From Alphaproteobacteria bacterium (lineage in GTDB: Bacteria; Pseudomonadota; Alphaproteobacteria; TMED109), in assembly GCA_022824395.1 (NCBI GenBank), contig JAJDZX010000037.1:50985-114984 (forward strand): DNA of 64,000 nucleotides. Reading direction: 5' to 3'. Below the pieces are notes generated by a model. It was given only the letters and a program-made list of their open reading frames with translations. It did not search any database and was not told where the DNA came from. The position numbers were made by a program, and so were the translations under genes. Positions 45,906 to 55,298 of the stretch are shown here, piece by piece. Within the stretch, counting starts at the first letter, position 1. Every line of letters begins with the position of its first letter.

Positions 45906-46103
45906 GGCTACCTCCCCGGCGCTCGGCGGCAAACTACGGGCCGGCGCGGCCCACATTGGATAAAGTCCGGCGAAACACAAGCCGGCCGCCCGACCCGTTG
46001 CCCGGCCGGGTCGCGGGCCGGCTGCTGGTATCGTGCGCTGTCGCGACCGTCCGGACGCCGCGGCATCGCACCTCCCCCGCCACCGCGCCACCTGCCGATT
46101 GCC

Positions 46104-46811
46104 ATGCCGCCACCGACCGAGCCCGAACCCAACGTCCATGCCCGCCGCGCCCGACGCCTGGTGAGATCAGGCTCGAAGGTCGCACTCTCGACCTGCCTGG
46201 CGCAGGATCAAGGCCGGCCGCACGGATCGTTGGCCCTTGCCGCGACCACGATGGAGGGCGAGCCGCTGCTGCTGCTGTCGGACCTCGCGGTACACACCCG
46301 GAACCTTGCCGCCGATCCGAGGATTTCGGTGCTGTACGACGCCGACGACGGCGGCCCTGAGCCGCTCGCGGGTAACCGGGTAAGCGTGATCGGCAAGGCG
46401 ATCCCGGAGCCGCGGCCATCGGTCGGCGAACGGTTCCTCCGGCGATACCCGCATGCGCGCCGGTACGCGGCGCTGGGGGATTTCAGGATGTACCGCGTCG
46501 CGATCGATGCGGCCCACCTGGTGGCGGGGTTCGGCGCGATCCACTGGCTGCATGCGACAGACCTGGTGGTCCCGGACCACCTGGGGCTTGCCGAAGCGGA
46601 ACCGCAACTGCTCGAAACCCTGCATGGCGAGTGTCGGCCCTGGATCCTGCCCGGGCACCCCGACCCCCAGCCCGAGTGGATTCTGGTCGGCCTGGATGCC
46701 GAGGGTGCGGATTTCCGAAGCGATACCGGGATCGAGCGGTACGCGTTCACCGGCCCCCTGGAAGATCTGCAGCGCGCTGACACCAATCTCCGTGGGCTAG
46801 GACGCCCGTAA
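46104..46811 (+). CDS. HugZ-like / pyridoxamine-phosphate-oxidase-fold protein
   Basis: A 235-residue protein with an N-terminal split-barrel domain (KVALSTCLAQDQGRPHGSLALAATTMEGEPLLLLSDLAVHTRNLAADPRISVLYDA) and a C-terminal region with MYRVAIDAAHLVAGFGAIHWL followed by a DUF2470-like helical part. This architecture matches HugZ-type proteins that bind heme or flavin. ATG 46104 gives the family-like start. The neighbourhood has no heme genes, so heme use is only a family inference. It ends 81 bases before the convergent ftsZ stop. Confidence 0.78.
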   Translation: MPPPTEPEPNVHARRARRLVRSGSKVALSTCLAQDQGRPHGSLALAATTMEGEPLLLLSDLAVHTRNLAADPRISVLYDADDGGPEPLAGNRVSVIGKAIPEPRPSVGERFLRRYPHARRYAALGDFRMYRVAIDAAHLVAGFGAIHWLHATDLVVPDHLGLAEAEPQLLETLHGECRPWILPGHPDPQPEWILVGLDAEGADFRSDTGIERYAFTGPLEDLQRADTNLRGLGRP

Positions 46812-46821
46812 CGACTACGGG

Positions 46822-46856
46822 CCGGCGGCGGCACGATCACCAAGCGCCGCCGCCGG
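46822..46856. terminator. Hairpin between convergent HugZ-like gene and ftsZ
   Basis: A perfect 11-base stem (CCGGCGGCGGC / GCCGCCGCCGG) with a 13-base loop, between the two stop codons. It could end transcription from both sides. No T-run follows on either strand. Confidence 0.5.
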
Positions 46857-46892
46857 AACCCAAGAGCGCCCTGACTCAGTCAGCGCAGGACC

Positions 46893-48923
46893 TCACTTCC
46901 GAAAACTGGGAATCTGCCGGGGATCGATTCCCAGGACGGCGCGGGCGGTCTCACCACCCGCCCAGGTCGGACCGCTGTCCACGCCCTGGTCACGCCCGGC
47001 GACGAGACCGGGCCCCGACGGGCGGCCATTCCCGGTTTCCGTGGCGGCTGCACCGGACCCCTGCGACTGGAGGGAGGGTTCGCGACGGTCGGTCCCAGCC
47101 TTCCGGCGCACCGGAAGGAAGCCGAACAGCTTGGTCCAGGGCGCGGCGCGGCCGCTGGCCTCGGAGTCGAAGTAGACCGCCGGGCGCAGGTGCCGGGGAG
47201 TGACGGCGTCGCGGGCAACGGCCGCAACGGCTACCACACCGGATTCCCCGGTGCCGTCCAAGCCCGACCGGTACCCCGCCGAAACCGGATCGGGGCCGCC
47301 CGGCTTGCGGGCACCGGCTCCTCTTGCCGCGCCGCGGGGCCTCGATTCCCGAACGGTTTCTTCCTGCTCAGCCGCACGAAGCGCATGATGTCTGGCTTCG
47401 GCCCGCGAGCCATCCCGCGTGTCGGCGGGCCCGCTGTCCGCGCCCCGCGGGCGATCGTCGGACATCCGCATCTCCGCCGTGGCCCGCACGGCCTTCACCG
47501 CAGTGTGACCCACACCGTTACCGCTGTCGGCGGCTCCGGGTTTCGGGGGCGGCATCCGCGTCCGCTCCCCTGCGACGGCGCCCACCGGTCGCTCGACCGG
47601 CGGCGCGGCGGCTGCGGGCGCCAGCTCATCGACGAGATCCCGCGATGGCTGACCCGTCGCTTCCGCTCCGCCGACACGGCCCACGGCCGGCTCCGCGCCT
47701 GATGCCAGCGGCGATCCTGCCGGGTCCAGGCCGTTCATGTCCACCCCCGCTCCGGTGGCGGCGTCAGGCATTGAGCCGGAATCGTCGCCCTCGCGGTGCA
47801 ACGTGGGTCGACCAAACACGCCGGGAACCTCGAGATGCCCCTGTCGGCCGGGAGCCTCCTGGCCGGGCAGCGGCTCCGGCCGCGAAACCTTCGGCGACTT
47901 CGCGGGATGGCCCGGGATCCTGGGTGGAGCCGCATCGAGACCAGACCCGTGCTCCCGGTCAAGCCCGGCCATGACGACGGATACCCGGATCGTGTCGCCC
48001 ATATCATCGTCGATGGCCACACCCACCTTGAGGTTGACGCGCTCATGGGTGCGACCGCGGATGATCTCCATGATCCGTTCGGTCTGCGTGAGGCTGACGT
48101 TGGCGCTGCTCGTGATGTTGACCAGCAGGCTCGTCGCCTGGTCCATCTCCAGCCCCTGGTAACTGAGGAGCGGGTTGCTGATGGCGGCGTTGGTGGCCTC
48201 CTCGATCCGGTTCTCGCCGGTCGCCTCGCCGGTGCCCATGAGGGCCGCTCCGGCATCCTTCATGGCCGAGCGGACGTCGGCGAAATCCAGATTGATCAGG
48301 CCGGGGCACATCAGGAGATCGGTGATCCCCCTGACCCCGTCGTAGAGGACGTTGTCGACCAACCGGAACGAATCAAGCAGGCTCATCCCCTCGGTCTGGA
48401 CGTCGAACAGCTTCTGGTTCGCAATCACGACGAACGTGTCGACGGACTTGCGCAGTTCCTGCAGGCCCGCCTGGGCCACCTCCGTCCGGTTCACCGCCTC
48501 GAACGTGAACGGCGTCGTCACCACGGCAACCGTCAGAATGCCCCGTTCATGGGCCGCACGGGCGATGACCGGGACGGCCCCGGTTCCCGTGCCACCGCCA
48601 AATCCGGTCACGATGAACAGCATGTGCGTGTCGCCGATCGCATCCATCACCTCGTCGATCGACTCCTCGGCGGCCTCCCGGCCGATGGTCGGATTGGAAC
48701 CGGCGCCAAGGCCCTGCGTGCTGTCCAGGCCCAGCCGGACCCGGACCGGGCAGCTGGAGCGCCGGAGCGCCTGGAGGTCGGTGTTGCAGGCCACGAATGA
48801 CACGCCTTCGAGCTTGCTTTCGATCATGTGGTCGACGGCGTTGCAGCCGCCGCCGCCTACCCCGACGACCGTGATCCTCGGCTTGAAGTCGAGGTCTTCT
48901 GGGACACTGATGCTGATTGGCAT
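46893..48923 (-). CDS. ftsZ: Cell division protein FtsZ with very long C-terminal linker
   Basis: Tubulin-like GTPase that forms the Z ring. Starting at ATG 48923 (GGAG seven bases upstream) the product is 676 residues. The core (about 1-322) has GVGGGGCNAV (21-30), the tubulin signature GFGGGTGTG (107-115) and the T7 loop NLDFADVRSAM (211-221). A linker of roughly 340 residues rich in P, G, A, R and D follows, then the C-terminal peptide GIDPRQIPSFRK, comparable to the conserved DIPAFLRR tail that binds FtsA. Most FtsZ proteins are 380-600 residues, so the linker is exceptional. It ends the cluster; lpxC, its common alphaproteobacterial neighbour, is absent. Confidence 0.93.
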   Translation of the reverse strand: MPISISVPEDLDFKPRITVVGVGGGGCNAVDHMIESKLEGVSFVACNTDLQALRRSSCPVRVRLGLDSTQGLGAGSNPTIGREAAEESIDEVMDAIGDTHMLFIVTGFGGGTGTGAVPVIARAAHERGILTVAVVTTPFTFEAVNRTEVAQAGLQELRKSVDTFVVIANQKLFDVQTEGMSLLDSFRLVDNVLYDGVRGITDLLMCPGLINLDFADVRSAMKDAGAALMGTGEATGENRIEEATNAAISNPLLSYQGLEMDQATSLLVNITSSANVSLTQTERIMEIIRGRTHERVNLKVGVAIDDDMGDTIRVSVVMAGLDREHGSGLDAAPPRIPGHPAKSPKVSRPEPLPGQEAPGRQGHLEVPGVFGRPTLHREGDDSGSMPDAATGAGVDMNGLDPAGSPLASGAEPAVGRVGGAEATGQPSRDLVDELAPAAAAPPVERPVGAVAGERTRMPPPKPGAADSGNGVGHTAVKAVRATAEMRMSDDRPRGADSGPADTRDGSRAEARHHALRAAEQEETVRESRPRGAARGAGARKPGGPDPVSAGYRSGLDGTGESGVVAVAAVARDAVTPRHLRPAVYFDSEASGRAAPWTKLFGFLPVRRKAGTDRREPSLQSQGSGAAATETGNGRPSGPGLVAGRDQGVDSGPTWAGGETARAVLGIDPRQIPSFRK

Positions 48924-48964
48924 GGTGATCTCCATGTGAGCCCGGACACGTCGTCCGCGCTTGG

Positions 48965-50182
48965 TTAGAAATTCTCTCGGAGCCACCGGACCGCGGCGCG
49001 AAAGCCGCCGGCCCTGGATGGCAACGCTCGGGAAAGAAACTCGCGGGGCGGCTCCTCGGCGTACCGGAGAAGGCCCACGAGCACGGCGAATTCGGGCTTG
49101 CGAAGCGCTTCCGGGAGCCCCTGCACGCCCTCCGGACGACCCAGGCGCACGCGCCTGCCCAGAACCTTGCTGGCGGCGTCGGCGAACCCGCGGATCTGGC
49201 TGCCGCCGCCGGTCAGCACCACGACGCCGCCCATTTCCTGCGGGAAGCCGCTGCTGGCGAGCACCTCGGCGAGCTCCTCGAACATGGCCTTGGCGCGCGA
49301 TGCCACGATCTGGTTCACGGCCTTGGCCGGGATCTCGATCCGGTCATCCTCGGTTTCCGCTTCGTGCGGCTGGACCGATACCGGCCCCAGTCCTTCGCCG
49401 ATGACCGTCGACGCGTGAAACTTCTTGATTCGCGTCGCTTCCTGCAGCGACACCCCGAGGCCTCGGGCCAGATCGCGGGTGAAGTAGTCGCCCCCGCCGG
49501 CGGAGGCCCATGTGTAGACGAGTGCGTCCTCGTGAAAGATCCCGAGCGACGTCCGGCTCGCGCCGACGTCGATCACCACGGAGCCGATGCGCCGCTCCTC
49601 CTCGGTCATGACGGCGAGACCGGCCGCCAACGCCGGGAACACCAGGGCCTTGACCTCGATCTGGGCGTCCGCCAGGCAGGTCTCGAGATTCCACCCGACC
49701 GAGCGCTCGGCGTGCACGAGGTGCACGTTGATCCGCAGGAGATTGCCCACCATGTCGACCGGATCGTCCACCCGGCTGCCGTCCAACTCGTACCTGACGG
49801 GCAACGCGTGGACGATCCGGCTCGTACCCGCATCGTCATCGCTCGGGTCATCGAGGCGCATTTCGCTGAAGCTCTGCTCGGTGATCCGCCCCCCGTTGAT
49901 CTGGAACGGCGGGAGTTCCTGGTGCGTCGAGGTCAGCTGCGCGCAGGGCAGTGTCGCGATGACCTGAGTGATCCGCCCGTCGGCCATCTCCTCGGCCCGA
50001 CGGACGGCCTTCCGGATGGCCGTCGGCAGGGCGTACATGTCGGTCACCACCCCGTTGTCGAACCCTTCGGAACGCGTGTGACCGCTGCCGATCACGGTCA
50101 GCGTCCGGCCGGGCTCGCGGGCAGCGATCAGGCAGCAGATCTTCTCTGCCCCGACATCCAGCACCGAGTACACGTCGGTCAC
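48965..50182 (-). CDS. ftsA: Cell division protein FtsA
   Basis: Actin-like ATPase that anchors FtsZ to the membrane. From GTG 50182, two bases after the ftsQ stop, the product is 405 residues. It has SVLDVGAEKICCLIA (phosphate 1 region), GSVVIDVGASRTSLGIF (phosphate 2), VVLTGGGSQIRGFADAASKVLGRRVRLGRP (adenosine motif) and ends GFRAAVRWLRENF, an amphipathic helix of the membrane-targeting type. Forty-one bases separate it from ftsZ. Confidence 0.93.
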   Translation of the reverse strand: MTDVYSVLDVGAEKICCLIAAREPGRTLTVIGSGHTRSEGFDNGVVTDMYALPTAIRKAVRRAEEMADGRITQVIATLPCAQLTSTHQELPPFQINGGRITEQSFSEMRLDDPSDDDAGTSRIVHALPVRYELDGSRVDDPVDMVGNLLRINVHLVHAERSVGWNLETCLADAQIEVKALVFPALAAGLAVMTEEERRIGSVVIDVGASRTSLGIFHEDALVYTWASAGGGDYFTRDLARGLGVSLQEATRIKKFHASTVIGEGLGPVSVQPHEAETEDDRIEIPAKAVNQIVASRAKAMFEELAEVLASSGFPQEMGGVVVLTGGGSQIRGFADAASKVLGRRVRLGRPEGVQGLPEALRKPEFAVLVGLLRYAEEPPREFLSRALPSRAGGFRAAVRWLRENF

Positions 50183-50184
50183 GC

Positions 50185-50949
50185 TCAGACTCCGTCCCGC
50201 AACCTGGGCGCTTCGGGGGTGGCACGCTTGCGCACGACGATGCGTCCCGGCACCCGCAGGTCGACCGCCTCGACGCCCGGGCCGAGCGCGGCCAGCCCGC
50301 CAAAGGGCCCTTCCAGCTTGGCCAGGGCGGCCGCCGGGTCGGCTTCCGGCAGGTGCACGATCAACCCCGTGTGCGTCCGCAGCGTCCAACGCCGCCCGGA
50401 CACGCGGATGGCGGCATCCACGTGCTCGGCAACCCGGGGCTGCGCCGCGAACAACCGGGCGAGGTCCTTGAGCTTTGCGTTGGCGCCGTCCCCGACCACC
50501 AGCGGCAAGTCCGGAAAGTCGCGAAATGCCACTGGTTCGATGACATGCCCCGAAGCCTCGATGGCGTACAACCTGCCGCCGGTCTGCCAGAGGGCGGCCG
50601 GCGTGCGTTCCTGCAAGGACACCTGCAACCGCCCGGGGAGACGGATGCGCGCCTGGGCGTCGGCGACCCAGCCGAGTTCCCGTACGTCGGCGAGCACCGC
50701 AGTGATGTCGACGAACAGGCTGGGTTCTCCGACGGGCACCGCCAGGGCGCGAATCAGCGCGGATCGGTCGGTACGGTTGCGGCCCTCGACCCACACCTCG
50801 GTGACCGTCAATCCGGCATGGATGCTCACGGCCCTGGCCGCTGCGGCCAGCCGGCCAAACGCGTCGCTCCACACCCACGCAACCACCGCCGCGCCGGCCA
50901 GCGCAGGTAACACCAGCGCCCAGCGCCAACGCCACCTCACCGAGGACAC
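50185..50949 (-). CDS. ftsQ: Cell division protein FtsQ
   Basis: Divisome scaffold that binds FtsL/FtsB. The product has a basic cytoplasmic stretch (RWRWRW), one transmembrane helix (about ALVLPALAGAAVVAWVW), then a POTRA domain beginning LTVTEVWVEGRNRTDRSALIRAL and the beta domain with RLPGRLQVSLQERTPAALWQ and LYAIEASGHVIEPV, both typical. The start is uncertain: GTG 50949 (after GGGGGAT), GTG 50940 (GTGA overlap with the ddl stop) and ATG 50970 are in frame. I use 50949, giving 254 residues. Confidence 0.9.
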   Translation of the reverse strand: MSSVRWRWRWALVLPALAGAAVVAWVWSDAFGRLAAAARAVSIHAGLTVTEVWVEGRNRTDRSALIRALAVPVGEPSLFVDITAVLADVRELGWVADAQARIRLPGRLQVSLQERTPAALWQTGGRLYAIEASGHVIEPVAFRDFPDLPLVVGDGANAKLKDLARLFAAQPRVAEHVDAAIRVSGRRWTLRTHTGLIVHLPEADPAAALAKLEGPFGGLAALGPGVEAVDLRVPGRIVVRKRATPEAPRLRDGV

Positions 50950-51854
50950 GATGCATCCCCCAGCAGCCACAGGCAGAGTTCCTCGAAGCTGACCCCGGCC
51001 TGCCGGGCCAGCTTGGGTACGAGCGACGTCCGGGTCAGGCCGGGCTGGGTGTTGACCTCGAGCAGGACCAGACGATGCCCGCCGGCCGTGTCGTCGAGCC
51101 GAAAATCTGCGCGCGTGACCCCGCGGCAGCCCAGTAACGCGTGCGCGCGCACCGCGGCCTGCAGTACCGCCGCCCGAACGTCATCCGGGAGGTCTTCCGG
51201 CTCGACGTACTGCGTGCGGTCCGAGTTGTACTTGCTGTCGTAGCTGTAGAAGCCGCCGTGGGGCCGGATCTCGAGCAGCGACAGGGGCTGCCGGTCGCGC
51301 ACCGCCGCCGTGATTTCCCGGCCGGGGACGTACTCCTCCACCAGGACCGGATCCCGCCCAGTGCCCGGCGCCGGCACCGGTCGCGCATCGCCGGCCCGGA
51401 GGATCACCACCCCGATGCTGGATCCACCCGCCAACGGCTTGATGACATAGGGCCGCGGCAACGGATCGCACGCGGCCAACTCGTCGCGGCACACGACGAG
51501 GCCTCTGGCCACCTCCAGTCCGTGGGCCGCAAAGATGTCGCGCGACGCGGGCTTGTCCATTGCCAGGGCCGACGCCCGCACCCCGGAATGCGTGTAGGGC
51601 ACGCCCATCACCTCCAGCAGACCCTGGACCGAGCCGTTCTCGCCCGTTCCGCCGTGCAGGGCGTTGAAGACGACGGTCCCGGGCGGCTCGAGCGCGCGGG
51701 CCAGTGCTTGGACGCCGAAAGTGGGGTCGAATGCATCGACCTGCAGCCCGCTCGCATCGAGCGCATCCACGACGGCTGCCCCGGTCCGCAACGAGACCTC
51801 ACGCTCATCCGATGTGCCGCCGTGGAGGACCACCACGCGCTTCGCGGCCATCAT
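50937..51854 (-). CDS. ddl: D-alanine--D-alanine ligase
   Basis: ATP-grasp ligase making the D-Ala-D-Ala end of the murein stem. The 305-residue product has VVVLHGGTSDEREVSLRTG at the start, NALHGGTGENGSVQGLLEVMGVPYTHSG, AMDKPASRDIFAAHGL, YVIKPLAGGSSIGV and the metal-binding LLEVNTQPGLTRTSLVPKLA. The DSKYNSDRTQYVEP segment is a usual omega-loop region ending with the tyrosine or lysine that closes the site. It overlaps murB by ATGA (51854-51851). Confidence 0.94.
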   Translation of the reverse strand: MMAAKRVVVLHGGTSDEREVSLRTGAAVVDALDASGLQVDAFDPTFGVQALARALEPPGTVVFNALHGGTGENGSVQGLLEVMGVPYTHSGVRASALAMDKPASRDIFAAHGLEVARGLVVCRDELAACDPLPRPYVIKPLAGGSSIGVVILRAGDARPVPAPGTGRDPVLVEEYVPGREITAAVRDRQPLSLLEIRPHGGFYSYDSKYNSDRTQYVEPEDLPDDVRAAVLQAAVRAHALLGCRGVTRADFRLDDTAGGHRLVLLEVNTQPGLTRTSLVPKLARQAGVSFEELCLWLLGDASCPR

Positions 51855-52768
51855 GGGACCAGGCCTTCGCGCGGGCGGCCGATCCGATGGATCTCCCACT
51901 CGAGCAGGATTCCGGTTTCCGTCCGTACCCGGTGGCGGACATCCTCGCCCAGCGCCTCGAGGTCGGCGGCACTGGCGGTGCCGTCGTTGACCAGAAAGTT
52001 CGCGTGCTTCTCGGACACGCTCGCGCCATTCCGGCGAAGGCCCCGGCATCCGGCCCGCTCGATCAGGACCCAAGCCTTGTGGTCCGGGGGGTTGCGAAAC
52101 GTGCTGCCGCCGGTCGCCACCCGGATGGGTTGGGTGCGCTCACGCTGATCACGGAACTGCCGCATGCAGGCGGCGATGACGGACGGGTCTCCCGCCGCGC
52201 CGGCAAGCTGCGCGGACACGAAGATCCAGTCAGTCGGTACCGCGCACCGGCGGTATTCGAGGCCCAGATCGGCGGCGCGGAGGTCGTGCACGCGGCCGGT
52301 GCGGTCAACGGCCCGGGCGGCAACCACGATGTGGCGGACCTCCTTGCCATGGCATCCGGCGTTCATGCGCAGCGCACCACCCACGCTGCCGGGAATACCT
52401 TCCAGGAAGCCAAACCCGGCGATACCAGCGCCCTGGGCCGCACGCGCCACGTCGGCACTCGCCGTCGCGGCGCCCGCCTCCACCACGGCTCCGCTCACTC
52501 GGGCACCGGCAAAGGCGCGACCCAGGCGAATGACGACCCCAGGCACGCCGCCGTCGCGGATGAGCACATTGGACGCGCGGCCCACCACAGTCACCGGGAT
52601 GTCGGGATCGAGCTCCGCCAGAAATCCCGTCAGATCGTCGAGGTCCGCGGGACTGAACAGAACCTCTGCAGGCCCGCCCACCCGGAACCAGCTGGTCTTG
52701 GCCAGCACGGCATCCGGACGGAGGCGGCCGCGCACTGTCGGCAGGCGTTGCACCAGCGGCACCGTCAT
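51851..52768 (-). CDS. murB: UDP-N-acetylenolpyruvoylglucosamine reductase
   Basis: FAD enzyme that converts enolpyruvyl-UDP-GlcNAc to UDP-MurNAc. From ATG 52768 the product is 305 residues: TSWFRVGGPAEVLFSP, VVGRASNVLIRDGGVPGVVIRL (FAD loop), GFLEGIPGSVGGALRMNAGCHG, the catalytic-serine region GGSTFRNP and the catalytic-glutamate region SEKHANFLVN. This pattern is the short MurB type common in alphaproteobacteria. Its place between murC and ddl is also characteristic of that class. Overlaps murC by ATGA. Confidence 0.95.
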   Translation of the reverse strand: MTVPLVQRLPTVRGRLRPDAVLAKTSWFRVGGPAEVLFSPADLDDLTGFLAELDPDIPVTVVGRASNVLIRDGGVPGVVIRLGRAFAGARVSGAVVEAGAATASADVARAAQGAGIAGFGFLEGIPGSVGGALRMNAGCHGKEVRHIVVAARAVDRTGRVHDLRAADLGLEYRRCAVPTDWIFVSAQLAGAAGDPSVIAACMRQFRDQRERTQPIRVATGGSTFRNPPDHKAWVLIERAGCRGLRRNGASVSEKHANFLVNDGTASAADLEALGEDVRHRVRTETGILLEWEIHRIGRPREGLVP

Positions 52769-54207
52769 GAAGCGACCCGTTCGGCACCGGCGAGAAGATC
52801 GTCCAGTGCCGCAGGCAGCCCAGCTGCCCATTGCGTGATATCGCCTGCACCCAGACACAAAACCGTGTCACCGGCCGCCACCAAGGGGGCCAACACTGCC
52901 GGGAGCGCGGCAGGCGCGGACAACGCATGCACGCAGGGGTGGCCGTGCGCCCGGATTCCGCTTACCAGCGCATCCCGGTCAACATCCTTGATCGGCGGCT
53001 CGCCGGCCGCGTACACATCGGCCACGATCACCGCGCCGGCGTCGTCGAAGGCCTGGCAGAAATCGTCGAAGAGCGCCTGCAGTCGCGAATACCGGTGCGG
53101 CTGCACGACCGCGACCACCTTTCCCTGCGTGATCCCTCGGGCTGCGGCAAGGACGGCCCGGATCTCCACCGGGTGATGGCCGTAGTCATCGACGACGGCG
53201 ACCCCGTGGGCTTCCCCAACCCGGGTGAACCGGCGCCGGACCCCACCGAAACCGCGGATTCCCTTCCGGATGCTGCCCGGCGCAATGCCGATCGCCCGCC
53301 CGGCGGCCACTGCCCCCAGCGCGTTCTGGACGCTGTGGCGGCCCGGCATCGCCAACGACATTCCGTCGATGCGGTCGAAGCGGTTGCCGCAGTCCCCGAA
53401 CGCCTCCGGTCGCAGCAGCACGTCAAAATGCATGCCCCGGGCGTCGGCCCGGACGTTGACGGCCCGCACATCGGCGTGTTCAGCGAAGCCGTAGGTCACG
53501 ACCCGCCGGTCGGTGACGGCGGCCGCGAGGCGGCGGACTTCCGGATGGTCCACGCACAGTACCGCCACCCCGTAGAACGGCACCTGCTTGACGAAACTCC
53601 GGAAGGCGTCGAGCAGCGCCTCGAACGTGCCGTAGTGGTCGAGATGCTCGGGGTCGATGTTGGTCAGAACGGCCACGGTTGCCGGCAGGCGAGCGATCGA
53701 GCCATCCGACTCATCGGCCTCCACGACGGTCCACGCGCCTGTGCCCAGCCGGGCGTTGGTCCCGTGCGCGTTGATGACCCCCCCGTTGACAAAGGTCGGG
53801 TCCAGACCGGCCTCATGCAGGACCGCCGCCACCAGGGACGTCGTCGTGGTCTTGCCGTGAGTCCCGCCGACCGCCACCGAGGGTCGGAAGCGCATGAGCT
53901 CGGCCAGCATCTCGGCCCGCGCCACGACCGGGATGCGGGCGGCTCTGGCGGCCTGCACTTCCGGGTTATCGGCCGGGAGCGCCGACGACACCACCACCAC
54001 CGACGCATCGCCCAGATTGCGGGCATCGTGCCCGACGCAGACCTCGATGCCCAGCTTCCGTAACCGGCGAACATTACTGTTCTCGACCAGGTCGCTGCCG
54101 CGTACCTGGTGTCCGAGGTTGTGCATGACCTCCGCGATTCCGCTCATCCCGATGCCGCCGATCCCGACGAAGTGCACGGCACCGAGTGGCAGCGGGAAGT
54201 CCGTCAC
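52765..54207 (-). CDS. murC: UDP-N-acetylmuramate--L-alanine ligase
   Basis: First amino-acid ligase of the stem peptide. The 480-residue product starts with a Rossmann domain VHFVGIGGIGMSGIAEVMHNLGHQVRGSD, then GTHGKTTTTSLVAAVLHEAG (ATP loop, near residue 113), EADESDGSIARLPATVAVLTNIDPEHLDHYG, and VVDDYGHHPVEIRAVLAAAR in the C-terminal domain. All are textbook MurC. ATGA overlaps with murG upstream and murB downstream. Confidence 0.96.
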   Translation of the reverse strand: MTDFPLPLGAVHFVGIGGIGMSGIAEVMHNLGHQVRGSDLVENSNVRRLRKLGIEVCVGHDARNLGDASVVVVSSALPADNPEVQAARAARIPVVARAEMLAELMRFRPSVAVGGTHGKTTTTSLVAAVLHEAGLDPTFVNGGVINAHGTNARLGTGAWTVVEADESDGSIARLPATVAVLTNIDPEHLDHYGTFEALLDAFRSFVKQVPFYGVAVLCVDHPEVRRLAAAVTDRRVVTYGFAEHADVRAVNVRADARGMHFDVLLRPEAFGDCGNRFDRIDGMSLAMPGRHSVQNALGAVAAGRAIGIAPGSIRKGIRGFGGVRRRFTRVGEAHGVAVVDDYGHHPVEIRAVLAAARGITQGKVVAVVQPHRYSRLQALFDDFCQAFDDAGAVIVADVYAAGEPPIKDVDRDALVSGIRAHGHPCVHALSAPAALPAVLAPLVAAGDTVLCLGAGDITQWAAGLPAALDDLLAGAERVAS

Positions 54208-55298
54208 CGGTCACCTCCCGCGGCCGCGCCCTCGACCAGGTCGGCGAGCCTCCGGGCGGCGCCCGCCGGCACCACGCTGCGCGCGTTCGCGGCGGCCCCC
54301 GCCAGGCACCCAGGCGCGACCAGCAGGCGCGCCATCAGCTGCGCCGCGGCCTGTGCGCCGGCCGCTTCCTCCACGACCCACGCCGCCCCGGCGGCGACCG
54401 CCGCCCGGGCGTTGGCCGCCTGGTGGCCATCGATGGACGACGGCAACGGGATGTAGATGGCGGGCCGGCCGGCCACCGCGTTCTCGGTCACCGTGGCCGC
54501 ACCGGCGCGTCCGACCACCAGGTGCGCCCGCCGCAGGGCACCCGCCATGTCGTCGATGAAGGGCACCACCGTCGCCCGAATACCGGCGTTGCGGTAGGCG
54601 GTGCGCACCGCATCCACCATCTCGCAGCGCGCCTGCTGCAGAACCTCGAGGCGGCGCCGCGTCGCGGCGTCCGTGGCCGCCAGGGCAGCTGGCACGATGA
54701 CGCCGAGCGCCCGGGCGCCCTGGCTTCCGCCCGTCACGACGAGCCGGACGGCGTCGCCCGGACGCGGCGGTTCGTAGTCGATCGTCGCGAGCCCCTCGAG
54801 CTCCGCGCGGACCGGCAGGCCGACCTGCTGCGGCCGCAGCCCGGCGGGAATGCGCGCGACGCTGCGAAAGGTCGTCGCGAGCACGTGCGCCTTCGACGCG
54901 AGCAGCCGGTTGGCCCGGCCCAGGACCGCGTTCGCTTCGTGCAGGATCAGCGGCACTTGTCGGACCCGGGCCGCGAGGCCGGCCGGGACGGACGCATAAC
55001 CACCGAAGCCGACGACGACGGCCGGGCGACGGCGCCGCACCAGGCTGACGGCGCGGACCGCCCCGACCCCGAGAACCGGCAGGGCGGTCACGCGCGACCA
55101 GAGGCCCCGGCCGGCGAGGCCGGCGGCGGGCAGCACCGTGCACGGGAGACCGTCCGCGGGCAGGACGTGACGCGCTCCGCGCCGGTCGGTCACCAGATGG
55201 GCCAGCCAGCCCCGCTCCCGAAGCACTTCGGCCAGCGCCGTGGCCGGGAACAGATGGCCGCCCGTACCACCGGCCGCGAGCAGGGCCACGCGACTCAT
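54204..55298 (-). CDS. murG: Lipid I GlcNAc transferase MurG
   Basis: Adds GlcNAc to lipid I at the inner face of the membrane to make lipid II. ATG 55298 (ATGA overlap with ftsW) gives 364 residues: LLAAGGTGGHLFPATALAEVLRERGW (first G loop), FGGYASVPAGLAARV, LHEANAVLGRANRLLA, VTGGSQGARALG (second G loop), and VVGRAGAATVTENAVAGRPAIYIPLPSSIDGHQAANARA for UDP-GlcNAc binding. An ATG three codons upstream is possible. Confidence 0.95.
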   Translation of the reverse strand: MSRVALLAAGGTGGHLFPATALAEVLRERGWLAHLVTDRRGARHVLPADGLPCTVLPAAGLAGRGLWSRVTALPVLGVGAVRAVSLVRRRRPAVVVGFGGYASVPAGLAARVRQVPLILHEANAVLGRANRLLASKAHVLATTFRSVARIPAGLRPQQVGLPVRAELEGLATIDYEPPRPGDAVRLVVTGGSQGARALGVIVPAALAATDAATRRRLEVLQQARCEMVDAVRTAYRNAGIRATVVPFIDDMAGALRRAHLVVGRAGAATVTENAVAGRPAIYIPLPSSIDGHQAANARAAVAAGAAWVVEEAAGAQAAAQLMARLLVAPGCLAGAAANARSVVPAGAARRLADLVEGAAAGGDR

